DNA of 64,000 bases from Brevundimonas sp. GTDB lineage: Bacteria > Pseudomonadota > Alphaproteobacteria > Caulobacterales > Caulobacteraceae. Positions 55,777 to 63,271 of this stretch are shown here, in pieces. Under the pieces are notes generated by a model. It made no database searches and had not been told where the DNA came from. It saw only the letters and a program-made list of their open reading frames with translations. Position 1 is the first letter of the stretch; the number at the start of each line of letters is the position of its first letter. Where the stretch lies: the NCBI RefSeq assembly GCF_029946145.1, contig NZ_JAQSDY010000030.1, positions 1 to 64,000 of the forward strand, in the 5' to 3' direction. Made by a program: the position numbers and the translations under genes.

Positions 55777-56526
55777 TCAGCCCAGCTTTTCGATCAGCGC
55801 CTGGGCCGCCGCCGGATTGCGCACCTTCGCCCCGGCGATGAAATAGGCGAAGACGTCGCCCGTCTTCGCCCAGTCGCGGGTCTGTTTGACGATCGCGTCC
55901 AGCTCGTCCGGGGACAGGCCCGTGGGCTCGTCCTCGCGGCTCGACATCAGCCGCGCGTACCTGAAATCGGCGGTGTTCTGGTCGATCCGCGGCCATTCCG
56001 GCGCCTCGTCGTCGTGGCCGTAGACGATGGCCGCGCCGTATTTGCGGGCCAGATCGTAGAACTGCTCGTTGTCGAACGTTCCGCTGCGGACCTCCAGCGC
56101 ATGCCGCAGCCGCACCCCGTCCTTCTCCTTGGGCAACAGCTTCAGAAAGCCCTCGAAATCGACCGGATCGAACTTCTTGGTGGCCATGAACTGCCAGTTG
56201 ATCGGCCCCAGCTTGTCCCCGAGCACGGTCAGGCCCTGATCGAGGAACCGATCGAAACTCTCGGCGCCTTCCGACAGGATTTTCCGGTTGGTGCAGAACC
56301 GGCTGGCCTTGACCGCGAAGACGAAGTCGTCTGGCGTCTCGTCGCGCCACTTCATCCAGGTCTCGGGCTTGAAGCCGGAATAATAGGTGCCGTTGATCTC
56401 CAGCGACTGCGTAGTTAGGCTCATAAACGCAAGCTCTTGTTTTTGCGGTAGTTTTTCTGGATAGAAGACTCCACGCCATGGTTCGTACGTCCAACCACCC
56501 ACGCCAACCCTGATTTTGCCGGTCAT
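55777..56526 (-). CDS. DUF72-family protein with a replaced 5' end
   Basis: Start at MTGKIRVGVGGWTYEPW (249 aa). The product matches the DUF72 TIM-barrel family (LEINGTYYSGFKPETWMKW, FVFAVKASRF, ALEVRSGTF). The first 42 codons (56,401-56,526) are AT-richer and differ from a second DUF72 5' end at 57,475-57,609 whose codons fit the host. The body joins the present 5' end at codons for SLE|INGTYY. The gene is intact, but its N-terminus looks to have been supplied by the adjoining insertion. DUF72 biochemistry is unclear. Confidence 0.9.
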   Translation of the reverse strand: MTGKIRVGVGGWTYEPWRGVFYPEKLPQKQELAFMSLTTQSLEINGTYYSGFKPETWMKWRDETPDDFVFAVKASRFCTNRKILSEGAESFDRFLDQGLTVLGDKLGPINWQFMATKKFDPVDFEGFLKLLPKEKDGVRLRHALEVRSGTFDNEQFYDLARKYGAAIVYGHDDEAPEWPRIDQNTADFRYARLMSSREDEPTGLSPDELDAIVKQTRDWAKTGDVFAYFIAGAKVRNPAAAQALIEKLG

Positions 56527-56553
56527 TTCAGTCCCCAATTCCACCGAGACAGT

Positions 56554-56832
56554 TTAGCCGTTGGTGAGCTTCCAGATGAGCGGATTTTCACCGGCTTTTT
56601 GGCCCACGCGCATTTTCTGGAGAGCCTTTCTCGGATCGCTGAAGGCAGCCACGTCGGGATGAAAGCTACAGTTCTCACCCCTGACGGAATAGTGGCGCTC
56701 CAGTTGTCCGCAAACTAGTCCGGGCCGCACAATCCCGCCGCATCGCATGTGGTCATAAAACGCTGGGCGCGCATGCCATTTCCGACGGACCTGTTGATCC
56801 CGAAGCTGCTTCCATTGTTCGTCGTGCGTCAT
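56554..56832 (-). CDS. Unrecognised 92-aa ORF in the DUF72 insertion
   Basis: An ATG with GAGGAG upstream opens MTHDEQWKQLRDQQVRRKWHARPAF...LIWKLTNG. Two Cys (MRCGG, LVCGQ, ENCSF gives three) and many Trp/Arg suggest a compact, possibly metal-binding or DNA-binding domain. It reads in the same direction as DUF72, 27 bases before its start. No family is recognised. Codon use is unlike the flanking chromosome. Confidence 0.6.
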   Translation of the reverse strand: MTHDEQWKQLRDQQVRRKWHARPAFYDHMRCGGIVRPGLVCGQLERHYSVRGENCSFHPDVAAFSDPRKALQKMRVGQKAGENPLIWKLTNG

Positions 56833-56974
56833 AGTGCTCTCCTCGCTGTCTGCTCTCCTATTTAACTTGGCGATTTCCTCCCGGACTTAGATACAGGACT
56901 CACCTTCACTGGGTGACATTTCCTGATTCGGCTTTGGCTATGTTATTATCGCTGCATCCACTAGGAGATTAGAA

Positions 56975-57130
56975 ATGTCACGTACTAACAACACTGATTT
57001 CATCAACCCAAACCTCACTGCCATTCCTGCCCCTAATGCTGCCATTATGGAAGAGCTTCGACAAATCAAGGCGGCCGTTAAGCGCATCGAACAGCGTCAA
57101 CTTCGAGACAAACAACAGCCGGACACTTAA
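56975..57130 (+). CDS. Unrecognised 51-aa ORF in the DUF72 insertion
   Basis: This ORF is below the track's length limit. ATG with AGGAG upstream; product MSRTNNTDFINPNLTAIPAP then an amphipathic coiled segment (IMEELRQIKAAVKRIEQRQL). It is divergent from the 92-aa ORF across an AT-rich promoter-like gap (TTATTATCG). Function unknown. Confidence 0.55.
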   Translation: MSRTNNTDFINPNLTAIPAPNAAIMEELRQIKAAVKRIEQRQLRDKQQPDT

Positions 57131-57201
57131 CACGCTTTATGGTGGCGCTTGTTTCTAGCAGGCCGCGGCCCATACTTGGCACCTCAGCAATAGGACAAAA
57201 T

Positions 57202-57384
57202 ATGAACTCGACTTCTTCTTTTGCGGTAATCAAGGCCTTGGTAGAGACCTGCTCTGAAATTCAGGGCGGCGGCCAACCCAATCTGGCCCATAAACTAGCG
57301 CCTGCACTGGCACAGGCAGAAGCCTACGGTTGGCATCAGGATGTAGACCAGCTCAAAGAGCTTATCGCCGCGCAACCCAGCTAG
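57202..57384 (+). CDS. Unrecognised 60-aa ORF in the DUF72 insertion
   Basis: Start at MNSTSSFAVIKALVETCSEI (60 aa), with AGGA upstream; the track's longer start is less likely. All-helical small protein (HKLAPALAQAEAYGWHQDVDQLKEL). It is 71 bases after the 51-aa ORF on the same strand, so the two may be cotranscribed. No family is recognised. Confidence 0.5.
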   Translation: MNSTSSFAVIKALVETCSEIQGGGQPNLAHKLAPALAQAEAYGWHQDVDQLKELIAAQPS

Positions 57385-57474
57385 GGCAAAGAGGGACGCC
57401 CTTAGGGCTGTATAGACCGACTCTGTGACCTAATGCAGCATTTTCAACGACTTAGCCAGGTGCTTAACTCCGCA

Positions 57475-57609
57475 CTACTGCTCGATCGAGGTCGTGTGCC
57501 GGCTGGCGTATTCCAGCTCGCGCTTCTGGCTCCATTTCTCGGGATAGAAGACGCCGCGCCACGGCTCATAGGTCCAGCCGCCGATGCCGACGCGGATCTT
57601 GCCTGTCAT
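57475..57609 (-). pseudogene. Orphaned original 5' end of the DUF72 gene
   Basis: ATG with a GGGAGG ribosome binding site, then MTGKIRVGIGGWTYEPWRGV and ELEYASRHTTSIEQ and stop. It matches the first 43 residues of the intact DUF72 protein, with the host-like codon style. It ends precisely where the insertion begins. It is a non-functional remnant, although its promoter and ribosome binding site remain intact. Confidence 0.88.
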
Positions 57610-57640
57610 GTCGTCCTCCCTGTCCACAAGGGACCTAGGA

Positions 57641-58222
57641 TCAGAGGGGCGAACTCACAAGCGCCCGGTAGGCTGCGGTCGCCTGCCCCCGCGCCGTCTC
57701 GTCATCCAGCAGGCGGCGCGAGTGTCCATAGGCCAGCACCAGCCCCTTGAACTGGAACACCTTGAGTTCCAGCGTCGTGTCGTCGGCGTCGGGACAAAGG
57801 GCCCGGAATTCGCGCTTCAGCGTCTTCGCCCAGAGCACCTGGCTGCCCTTCAGCGTGTCGCGCAGCGGACCCGGCTGGTCGTCCAGTTCCATCGCCGCGG
57901 CCTTCAGGGGGCAGCCTCCCGGGCGGTCCTCGCCGTCGATCCAGTCCAGTTCGCCCTTGAAGATCCGATCCAGCCGTTCGCGACCGGGGGCAAGAGGCTC
58001 AGCCGGGTCCCAGACCGCCGTCCTGAAACGGTCGATCATGGCGTCCACCACCTCGGCCTGCAGCGCCTCCTTGGACTGGAAATGCTTCAGCACGGCGCTC
58101 TTGGACACGCCCGCGGCGCCCGCGACGTCCTGCAGGCTGACGGCGGCGAGGCCTCGCACGGTGACCTGCGCCATCGCCTCGTCGATCAGCCGGGCATGCG
58201 TAGCGTCGCCTTTGGGCGGCAT
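57641..58222 (-). CDS. TetR/AcrR-family transcriptional repressor
   Basis: Start at MPPKGDATHARLIDEAMA gives 193 aa. N-terminal HTH: VSLQDVAGAAGVSKSAVLKHFQSKEAL, typical TetR. The C-terminal ligand domain is of the YbjK/TetR_C type. A perfect 20-bp palindrome lies 22 bases before its start and should be its own operator, with control of the divergent small genes. Confidence 0.92.
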   Translation of the reverse strand: MPPKGDATHARLIDEAMAQVTVRGLAAVSLQDVAGAAGVSKSAVLKHFQSKEALQAEVVDAMIDRFRTAVWDPAEPLAPGRERLDRIFKGELDWIDGEDRPGGCPLKAAAMELDDQPGPLRDTLKGSQVLWAKTLKREFRALCPDADDTTLELKVFQFKGLVLAYGHSRRLLDDETARGQATAAYRALVSSPL

Positions 58223-58243
58223 GAAATCAAACCTCTTGACTCG

Positions 58244-58263
58244 AAGTGACCGATCGGTCACTT
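58244..58263. promoter_or_regulatory. TetR operator (perfect palindrome)
   Basis: AAGTGACCGATCGGTCACTT is a perfect 20-bp inverted repeat between the TetR gene and the divergent 58,326 gene. A second, imperfect copy (GTGCACGAACGGTCACT) lies just downstream near 58,268. This arrangement is typical of TetR autoregulation. Confidence 0.85.
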
Positions 58264-58325
58264 AATGGTGCACGAACGGTCACTTTCCCACGGATCGTTC
58301 GCCATGACCAGCCCCGGAGGATACC

Positions 58326-58649
58326 ATGCTCGTCCTGTCCCTGATGGCGGCCCTCGCCGTCCAGACCGCCGCCCCCGCACCGTCGTCGGGCGCCGCGGCC
58401 ACCCTGCTTCAACCCCGCGAGGTCCAGCTGAACCTCGACGGCCGCAACTGGAACTGCGGTCCCGCCGGCCAATGCGTCGGGCGCGGCGGCGGCACGACCC
58501 AGCCGCTGATGCGCGAATGCCGCCGCTTCGTCAGCCGCGCGGGCCTGGTGTCCAGCTTCGGCCGCGCCGGCCTTTCCCTGACCGAGGCCGAGGTGGCCGA
58601 GTGCAACGCCACCGAAATCGCCCGCACCCGGCGGGCGGTCGGCGCCTGA
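58326..58649 (+). CDS. Small exported CC_3452-like protein
   Basis: A 107-aa protein with a signal sequence (MLVLSLMAALAVQTAAPAP) and a Cys pattern WNCGPAGQCVG, ECRRFV and VAECNATEIA that resembles the caulobacterial CC_3452 family. Four Cys can form two disulfides in the periplasm. It is divergent from TetR with the operator between, so probably repressed by it. Its stop overlaps the SnoaL-like gene (TGATG). Confidence 0.72.
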   Translation: MLVLSLMAALAVQTAAPAPSSGAAATLLQPREVQLNLDGRNWNCGPAGQCVGRGGGTTQPLMRECRRFVSRAGLVSSFGRAGLSLTEAEVAECNATEIARTRRAVGA

Positions 58650-59062
58650 TGGCCGCCGGACGCAACCGCGCGACGCTTGAAGCCGTCTTCGAAGGTCTGG
58701 CCGTCGGTGACGGCCGGGCCTTCGTCGACGCCATGGCCGAGGACTTCACCTGGATCATGATCGGATCGACCGACTGGTCCGGCGTCTATCGCGGCAAGGC
58801 GGCGGTGCGCGGCGAGCTGCTGCGCCCGCTGATGGCGCGCTTCAAATCCTACCGGAACACGCCGCGGCGCTTCATCGTCGATGGCGACCGGGCCGCGATC
58901 CAGTGTCAGGGCGACGCCGAGACCCTGGACGGCAAACGCTATGACAACACCTACTGCTGGGTGGTGCGGTTCCGGAACGGCCAGTTGGTCGAACTGACCG
59001 AATACATGGACACCCAGCTGGTCGTCGACGCCCTCGGCCCCTACGAGCGCGGCGCGGCCTAG
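58649..59062 (+). CDS. SnoaL/NTF2-like protein
   Basis: Start at MAAGRNRATLEAVFEGLAVG gives 137 aa. The cone-shaped NTF2 fold is suggested by FVDAMAEDFTWIMIGSTDWSGVYRGKAAVRGE and the C-terminal YCWVVRFRNGQLVELTEYMDT. Such proteins are small-molecule isomerases or binding proteins. Coupled by TGATG to the preceding gene and probably TetR-controlled. Confidence 0.83.
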   Translation: MAAGRNRATLEAVFEGLAVGDGRAFVDAMAEDFTWIMIGSTDWSGVYRGKAAVRGELLRPLMARFKSYRNTPRRFIVDGDRAAIQCQGDAETLDGKRYDNTYCWVVRFRNGQLVELTEYMDTQLVVDALGPYERGAA

Positions 59063-60420
59063 TAGGCGAAATCCCGGTACATCCGCCGGACATCGCCCTG
59101 CCACTCCCCGTGGTAGAGCTCCAGCAGCCGATCGGCGGGGGTGACCCCGCTGTCGGCGATGTCTTCCAGTTCCGACAGATAGCCCCGCTCGTCGACCATC
59201 CCGCCAGAGAAGCGGGCGCGGTTCTTGAGACCTTCGCGGGCGATGTGGACCATGTCCACGGCCACGTCCCGGACCGACCGGCCGGCCACTTCGGCCTTGA
59301 GACCCAGCCGTGTGACGTCGCGGCGCAGCCGCTCGTGGTCGGCGATGTCCCAGTCCTTGACCAGGTCCCAGGCCGCGGCCAGGGCCGCACCGTCATACAG
59401 AACGCCGGCCCACAGGGCCTGAAGCGCGCAGATCCGGCTCCACGGCCCGCCGTCCGCGCCGCGCATCTCCAGATACGACTTCAGACGCACCTCGGGGAAG
59501 AGCGTCGTCAGATGGTCGTTCCAGTCCTTCTTCGTGGCGCGCTCGCCCGGCAGGGCGTCGAGACCCTCGGTCATGAACCGGCGGAACGACCGGCCCGACA
59601 GGTCGACGTATCTCTCGCCGCGCTTGGCGAAATACATCGGCACGTCCAGGGCGTAGTCGGCGTAGCGCTCGTAACCGAAGCCGTCCTGGAACACGAAGTC
59701 CAGCATGCCGGTGCGGTCCGGATCGGTGTCGGTCCAGACGTTGGCGCGCGAGGACAGGAAGCCGCTGGGCTTGCCCTCGATGAAGGGCGAGCAGGCGAAC
59801 AGGGCGGTGGCGATCGGCTGCAGCGCCAGCGAGGTGCGGAACTTGGCCACCATGTCGGCCTCGTCAGCGAAATCCAGGTTCGACTGGATGGTGCAGGTGC
59901 GCAGCATCATGTCGAGGCCCAGGGACCCCTTCTTCGGCATATAGGCCCGCATGATCTTGTAGCGGCCCTTGGGCATGACCGGCACGTCCTCGCGCCGCCA
60001 CAGGGGATCGAAACCGGCGCCGATGAAGCCGAGGTTCAGGTGGTCGGCGACCTGTTTGACCTCCATCAGATGCTGGCCCGTCTCGTTGCAGATGTCGTGC
60101 ACGTCCTTCAGCGGCGCGCCCGACAGCTCGAACTGGCCGCCCGGCTCCAGCGAGATCGAGGCGGTCATCCCTTCGTCGTTCTTCCGCTCGAGTGCGATGA
60201 CGTAGCCAGCTTCCTCGACCGGCGCCCAGCCGAACCGCTGCAGGCCGGTCAGCATGGCGAGAATGCCGCTTTCACCCTCATAGGCCGGGCGGCGCAGGGT
60301 CGTGCGGTCGAAACCGAATTTCTCGTGCTCCGCGCCGATGCGCCATTGATCCTTCGGCTTGGCGCCTTTCGACATGGCGCCGATCAGGTCTTCCCGGGAA
60401 AGCGGCGCGTCGTCGGTCAT
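59059..60420 (-). CDS. gshA: Glutamate-cysteine ligase
   Basis: A 453-aa ligase of the alphaproteobacterial/plant type (RIGAEHEKFGFDR, SISLEPGGQFELSGAPL, RTCTIQSNLDFADEADM, LYHGEW). It forms gamma-glutamylcysteine, first step of glutathione synthesis. It ends in a four-base convergent overlap with the SnoaL-like gene. Confidence 0.95.
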   Translation of the reverse strand: MTDDAPLSREDLIGAMSKGAKPKDQWRIGAEHEKFGFDRTTLRRPAYEGESGILAMLTGLQRFGWAPVEEAGYVIALERKNDEGMTASISLEPGGQFELSGAPLKDVHDICNETGQHLMEVKQVADHLNLGFIGAGFDPLWRREDVPVMPKGRYKIMRAYMPKKGSLGLDMMLRTCTIQSNLDFADEADMVAKFRTSLALQPIATALFACSPFIEGKPSGFLSSRANVWTDTDPDRTGMLDFVFQDGFGYERYADYALDVPMYFAKRGERYVDLSGRSFRRFMTEGLDALPGERATKKDWNDHLTTLFPEVRLKSYLEMRGADGGPWSRICALQALWAGVLYDGAALAAAWDLVKDWDIADHERLRRDVTRLGLKAEVAGRSVRDVAVDMVHIAREGLKNRARFSGGMVDERGYLSELEDIADSGVTPADRLLELYHGEWQGDVRRMYRDFAY

Positions 60421-60487
60421 GCGGATCTTTCAGCCCCAGAGCCCGAAGGCTGTCGTTGCGGCTAGATGGGGCGAAACAGCGCGTTCC

Positions 60488-60946
60488 TCAAGGGACGTCG
60501 CGATGAACCATGCCGTGTTTGCGGCGGGCCGTGAACGGCGTCATGACGCTGACGAAGAAGGCGACCGACCATCCCAGCAGGATGGCCCCCGCCACGCCCT
60601 CGATCGCGCCGAGCAAACGCCACTCCGGCGCCATCAGCGAGTCGTCGTAGCCGATCGAGCCGTAGCTGATGCTGGAGAAATAGACGGCCTCGCGCAGGTC
60701 GGGCACCGCGCCGATCAGCTTGTAGACGGCGGCGTACATCCAGATTTCCGCCCCGTGGACGACGAACAGGCCCAGGACCACGGCGATGGTCAGCAGCGCG
60801 TGCCGCCACAGCGGCCCCTCGACATAGGACCGGCCCGCCCTGCGTTCGTAGAATTCCAGCCCGCGGCCGAGGCCCAGCAGGCCGAAGCCATGAATGCTGA
60901 CGGCGAGCAGGGCCATAACCGTCGACAGGGCCAGTTCGTTGAACAT
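60488..60946 (-). CDS. Two-helix ion channel-like protein
   Basis: A 152-aa membrane protein: helices near 7-27 and 50-66, a pore loop AVYFSSISYGSIGYDD, and a last helix (LLGAIEGVAGAILLGWSVAFFVSV). It matches the two-helix K+ channel layout, but the selectivity filter reads SIGYDD instead of TVGYGD. Ion selectivity is uncertain. It stands between gshA and rsmE on the same strand. Confidence 0.82.
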   Translation of the reverse strand: MFNELALSTVMALLAVSIHGFGLLGLGRGLEFYERRAGRSYVEGPLWRHALLTIAVVLGLFVVHGAEIWMYAAVYKLIGAVPDLREAVYFSSISYGSIGYDDSLMAPEWRLLGAIEGVAGAILLGWSVAFFVSVMTPFTARRKHGMVHRDVP

Positions 60947-60977
60947 GCTGCATCCTGCCCTTAAGCCGCTGCTCCTG

Positions 60978-61697
60978 CTAGCGGTCCCAGTCGCCGACCG
61001 CCGCCTGCCATAGCGTCAGCGCGGCGATGGCGGCGGTGTCGGCCCGAAGGATGCGCGGACCCAGCGACACGGCGGTGGTGAACGGCAGGGCCCGCAGACG
61101 GTCCCGCTCCTCCGGCGAGAAGCCGCCCTCGGGGCCGATCAGCACGGCCCAGGGGGCTTCGCCCGCGACCTGAAGCGCCGGACCCGCCGGCACGCCGCCG
61201 GTCTCGTCGCAGAACATCAGCCGCCGCCCGGCCTCCCAGCCGTCCAGCAGTTCGGCCAGCTTCACCGGCTCGTCGATCATGGGCGCGTCGACCCGTCCGG
61301 TCTGCTCGGCGGCCTCGATGGCGATGGCGTCCAGCCTGTCCATCCGCACATGCTGGGTCTGGGTCCGGTGGGTGACGATCAGGCGGATGCGGCGCACGCC
61401 CAGTTCGGTCGCCTTTTCGACGGCGAACTCCAGCGCGCTCTTCTTCACCACGCTGATCAGCAGTTCCACATCGGGGCCGGTCGACTGGGCCCGGACCTGT
61501 TCTTCTGCTTTCAGCACGACGCCCTTCTTGAGCACTTCGGCGATCACGCAGCGCCACTCCCCGTCGTGGCCGTTGAACACCAGCAGGCTGTCGCCGATCT
61601 TCAGCCGCATGACCTGGGTCAGGTAACGCGACTGGTCGAGCGTCGGCATGACGGCGGCGTCGGACGACAGGGGCTGGGGAACGTGAAGGCGGATCAT
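60978..61697 (-). CDS. rsmE: 16S rRNA (uracil1498-N3)-methyltransferase
   Basis: Start at MIRLHVPQPLSSDAAVMP gives 239 aa. SPOUT-fold enzyme with GPEGGFSPEE and LGPRILRADTAAIAAL. It methylates U1498 of 16S rRNA near the decoding site. The track start is longer; this one overlaps a small gene by ATGA. Confidence 0.95.
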   Translation of the reverse strand: MIRLHVPQPLSSDAAVMPTLDQSRYLTQVMRLKIGDSLLVFNGHDGEWRCVIAEVLKKGVVLKAEEQVRAQSTGPDVELLISVVKKSALEFAVEKATELGVRRIRLIVTHRTQTQHVRMDRLDAIAIEAAEQTGRVDAPMIDEPVKLAELLDGWEAGRRLMFCDETGGVPAGPALQVAGEAPWAVLIGPEGGFSPEERDRLRALPFTTAVSLGPRILRADTAAIAALTLWQAAVGDWDR

Positions 61698-61876
61698 TCT
61701 CCCAACCTCTCCTTGAGCAGTTCGATGGCGATCGTGAAGGCCGCGATCCTGCGCGTGAGCAAGGTGTGCTGGGCCGTGCCGGGCTTGAGGTTCACCAGCG
61801 CCTTTTCGCATTTGGCGAGGGTCGACCCGATCGCCCGCAGCGCTTCCCTGAGATCGTGCTCGCTGTGAACGGTCAT
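61694..61876 (-). CDS. Small helical hypothetical protein
   Basis: Start at MTVHSEHDLREALRAIGSTL gives 60 aa, all helical (KCEKALVNLKPGTAQHTLLTRRIAAFTIAIELLKERL). Its stop overlaps the rsmE start (ATGA), so it is coupled to it. No family is recognised. Confidence 0.68.
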   Translation of the reverse strand: MTVHSEHDLREALRAIGSTLAKCEKALVNLKPGTAQHTLLTRRIAAFTIAIELLKERLGE

Positions 61877-61922
61877 TGGACCGGTCCCATAGAGCGAACC
61901 CTCGGGCCCGTCGACAGCGACC

Positions 61923-63086
61923 CTACAGCGTCCGCGCAATCAGCAGCTTCATGATCTCGTTCGTGCCGCCGTAGATCCGCTGGACGCGGGCGTCCTTGTA
62001 CAGCTGGGCGATCGGATATTCGTTCATATAGCCGTAGCCGCCGTGCAGCTGCAGCATCTCGTCGATGACCTCGCCCTGGATGTCGGTGACCCAGTATTTG
62101 GCCATCGAGGCTGTCGCGGCGTCCAGCTTGCCCTGCAGATGCAGGCCCAGGCAGTGATCGACGAAGACCTTGGCGACCGTCAGTTTCGTCTTCACCTCGG
62201 CCAGTTTGAACTGGGTGTTCTGGAAGTCGATCACCCGCTTCCCGAACGCCTTGCGCTCCTTGACGTAGGCCAGCGTCTCCCGCAGCCCGCGCTCGGCCGC
62301 GGCCACGCCCTGGACGGCGATGTTCAACCGTTCCTGCGGCAGCTGCTGCATCAGCTGGATGAAGCCCTGGCCCTCGCCGCCGCCGATGATGTTCTCGCCC
62401 GGGACCTTCACGTCGTTGAAGAACAGCTCGGAGGTGTCATTGGCCTCCATGCCGATCTTGTGCAGGTTCCGCCCGCGCTCGAAGCCCTCGGCCCCGTCGG
62501 TCTCGACCACGATCAGCGAGGTGCCCTTGGCCCCCTCGGCCGGGTCGGTCTTGGCCACGACGATGATGAAATTGGCCAGCTGGCCGTTGGTGATGAAGGT
62601 CTTCGACCCGTTCACCACATACTGGTCGCCGGTCTTGATGGCGGTGGTCTTGATCCCTTGAAGGTCGGACCCGGCCCCCGGCTCGGTCATGGCGATGGCG
62701 CCGACCAGTTCGCCCGACTGCAGGCGAGGCAGCCAGCGCGCCTTCTGCTCCTCGGTGCCGTAATGCCAGATGTAGGGCATGACGATCGCATTGTGCAGCG
62801 AGATGCCGAAGTGATCCGCCCCCTTCCAGCCCAGCTGGCGCATCAGCACCACCTCATGCCGGTAGTCGCCGCCCATGCCGCCGTCCGCCTCGGGCATCGA
62901 CAACCCCAGCAGCCCCGCCTCGCCGGCGTCGTTCCACAGCTGGCGCGGCACCGAGGAGGCGGCGATCCACTGCTGGAATTTCTCCGGCGGCGCATGCTCA
63001 TCGATCCATTTGCCGACGCTGTCGGAGAAGAGGACGATCTCCTCCTCCTGCATGAAATCGGGCTCGGGGACGTTGAGGACGTTCAT
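61923..63086 (-). CDS. Acyl-CoA dehydrogenase
   Basis: A 387-aa ACAD: AIAMTEPGAGSDLQGIKTTA FAD/substrate block, TFITNGQLANFIIV, and the C-terminal QLHGGYGYMNEYPIAQLYKDARVQRIYGGTNEIMK with the catalytic Glu region. It catalyses FAD-dependent alpha-beta dehydrogenation of a medium/long-chain acyl-CoA. Repeats flank it upstream. Confidence 0.95.
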   Translation of the reverse strand: MNVLNVPEPDFMQEEEIVLFSDSVGKWIDEHAPPEKFQQWIAASSVPRQLWNDAGEAGLLGLSMPEADGGMGGDYRHEVVLMRQLGWKGADHFGISLHNAIVMPYIWHYGTEEQKARWLPRLQSGELVGAIAMTEPGAGSDLQGIKTTAIKTGDQYVVNGSKTFITNGQLANFIIVVAKTDPAEGAKGTSLIVVETDGAEGFERGRNLHKIGMEANDTSELFFNDVKVPGENIIGGGEGQGFIQLMQQLPQERLNIAVQGVAAAERGLRETLAYVKERKAFGKRVIDFQNTQFKLAEVKTKLTVAKVFVDHCLGLHLQGKLDAATASMAKYWVTDIQGEVIDEMLQLHGGYGYMNEYPIAQLYKDARVQRIYGGTNEIMKLLIARTL

Positions 63087-63110
63087 GGGCTCGCTCCGTC
63101 GTCTTGAGAG

Positions 63111-63262
63111 CCCTCCCCCCTGGAGGGGGAAGGGTTGGGATGGGGGTGGAGGCGCCGGCCTCGACGACGGTGTCTCGCGACCGCGACGGACCAGGGCGGA
63201 CAGCGGCTCATCGGAACCACCTCCACCCCCAACCCCGGCCCTTCCCCCTCCAGGGGGAAGGG
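63111..63262. repeat. Inverted-repeat intergenic element between acyl-CoA dehydrogenase genes
   Basis: About 150 bases with inverted-repeat ends: CCTGGAGGGGGAAGGG at the left and CCCTTCCCCCTCCAGG at the right, each extended by a GGGGGTGGAGG tract with small indels. No ORF inside. It resembles short palindromic repeats common in Caulobacterales; a MITE-like origin is assumed. It fills the 185-bp gap between the two dehydrogenase genes. Confidence 0.65.
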
Positions 63263-63271
63263 AGCAGAATT

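Larger units (their letters stand above)
56401..57480. mobile_element. 1,080-bp insertion that splits and re-ends the DUF72 gene
   Basis: To the left lies the DUF72 body ending ...GATCTC on the plus strand; to the right the original 5' part begins CTCGATCGAGG. Joining them at CTC reads S-I-E-I-N-G-T without a break. The insert brings a substitute first 42 codons and three small ORFs. It is AT-richer with different codon habit. No recombinase, transposase or inverted ends are seen. It is best read as a non-autonomous gene-targeting element or an accidental recombinant. Confidence 0.7.
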
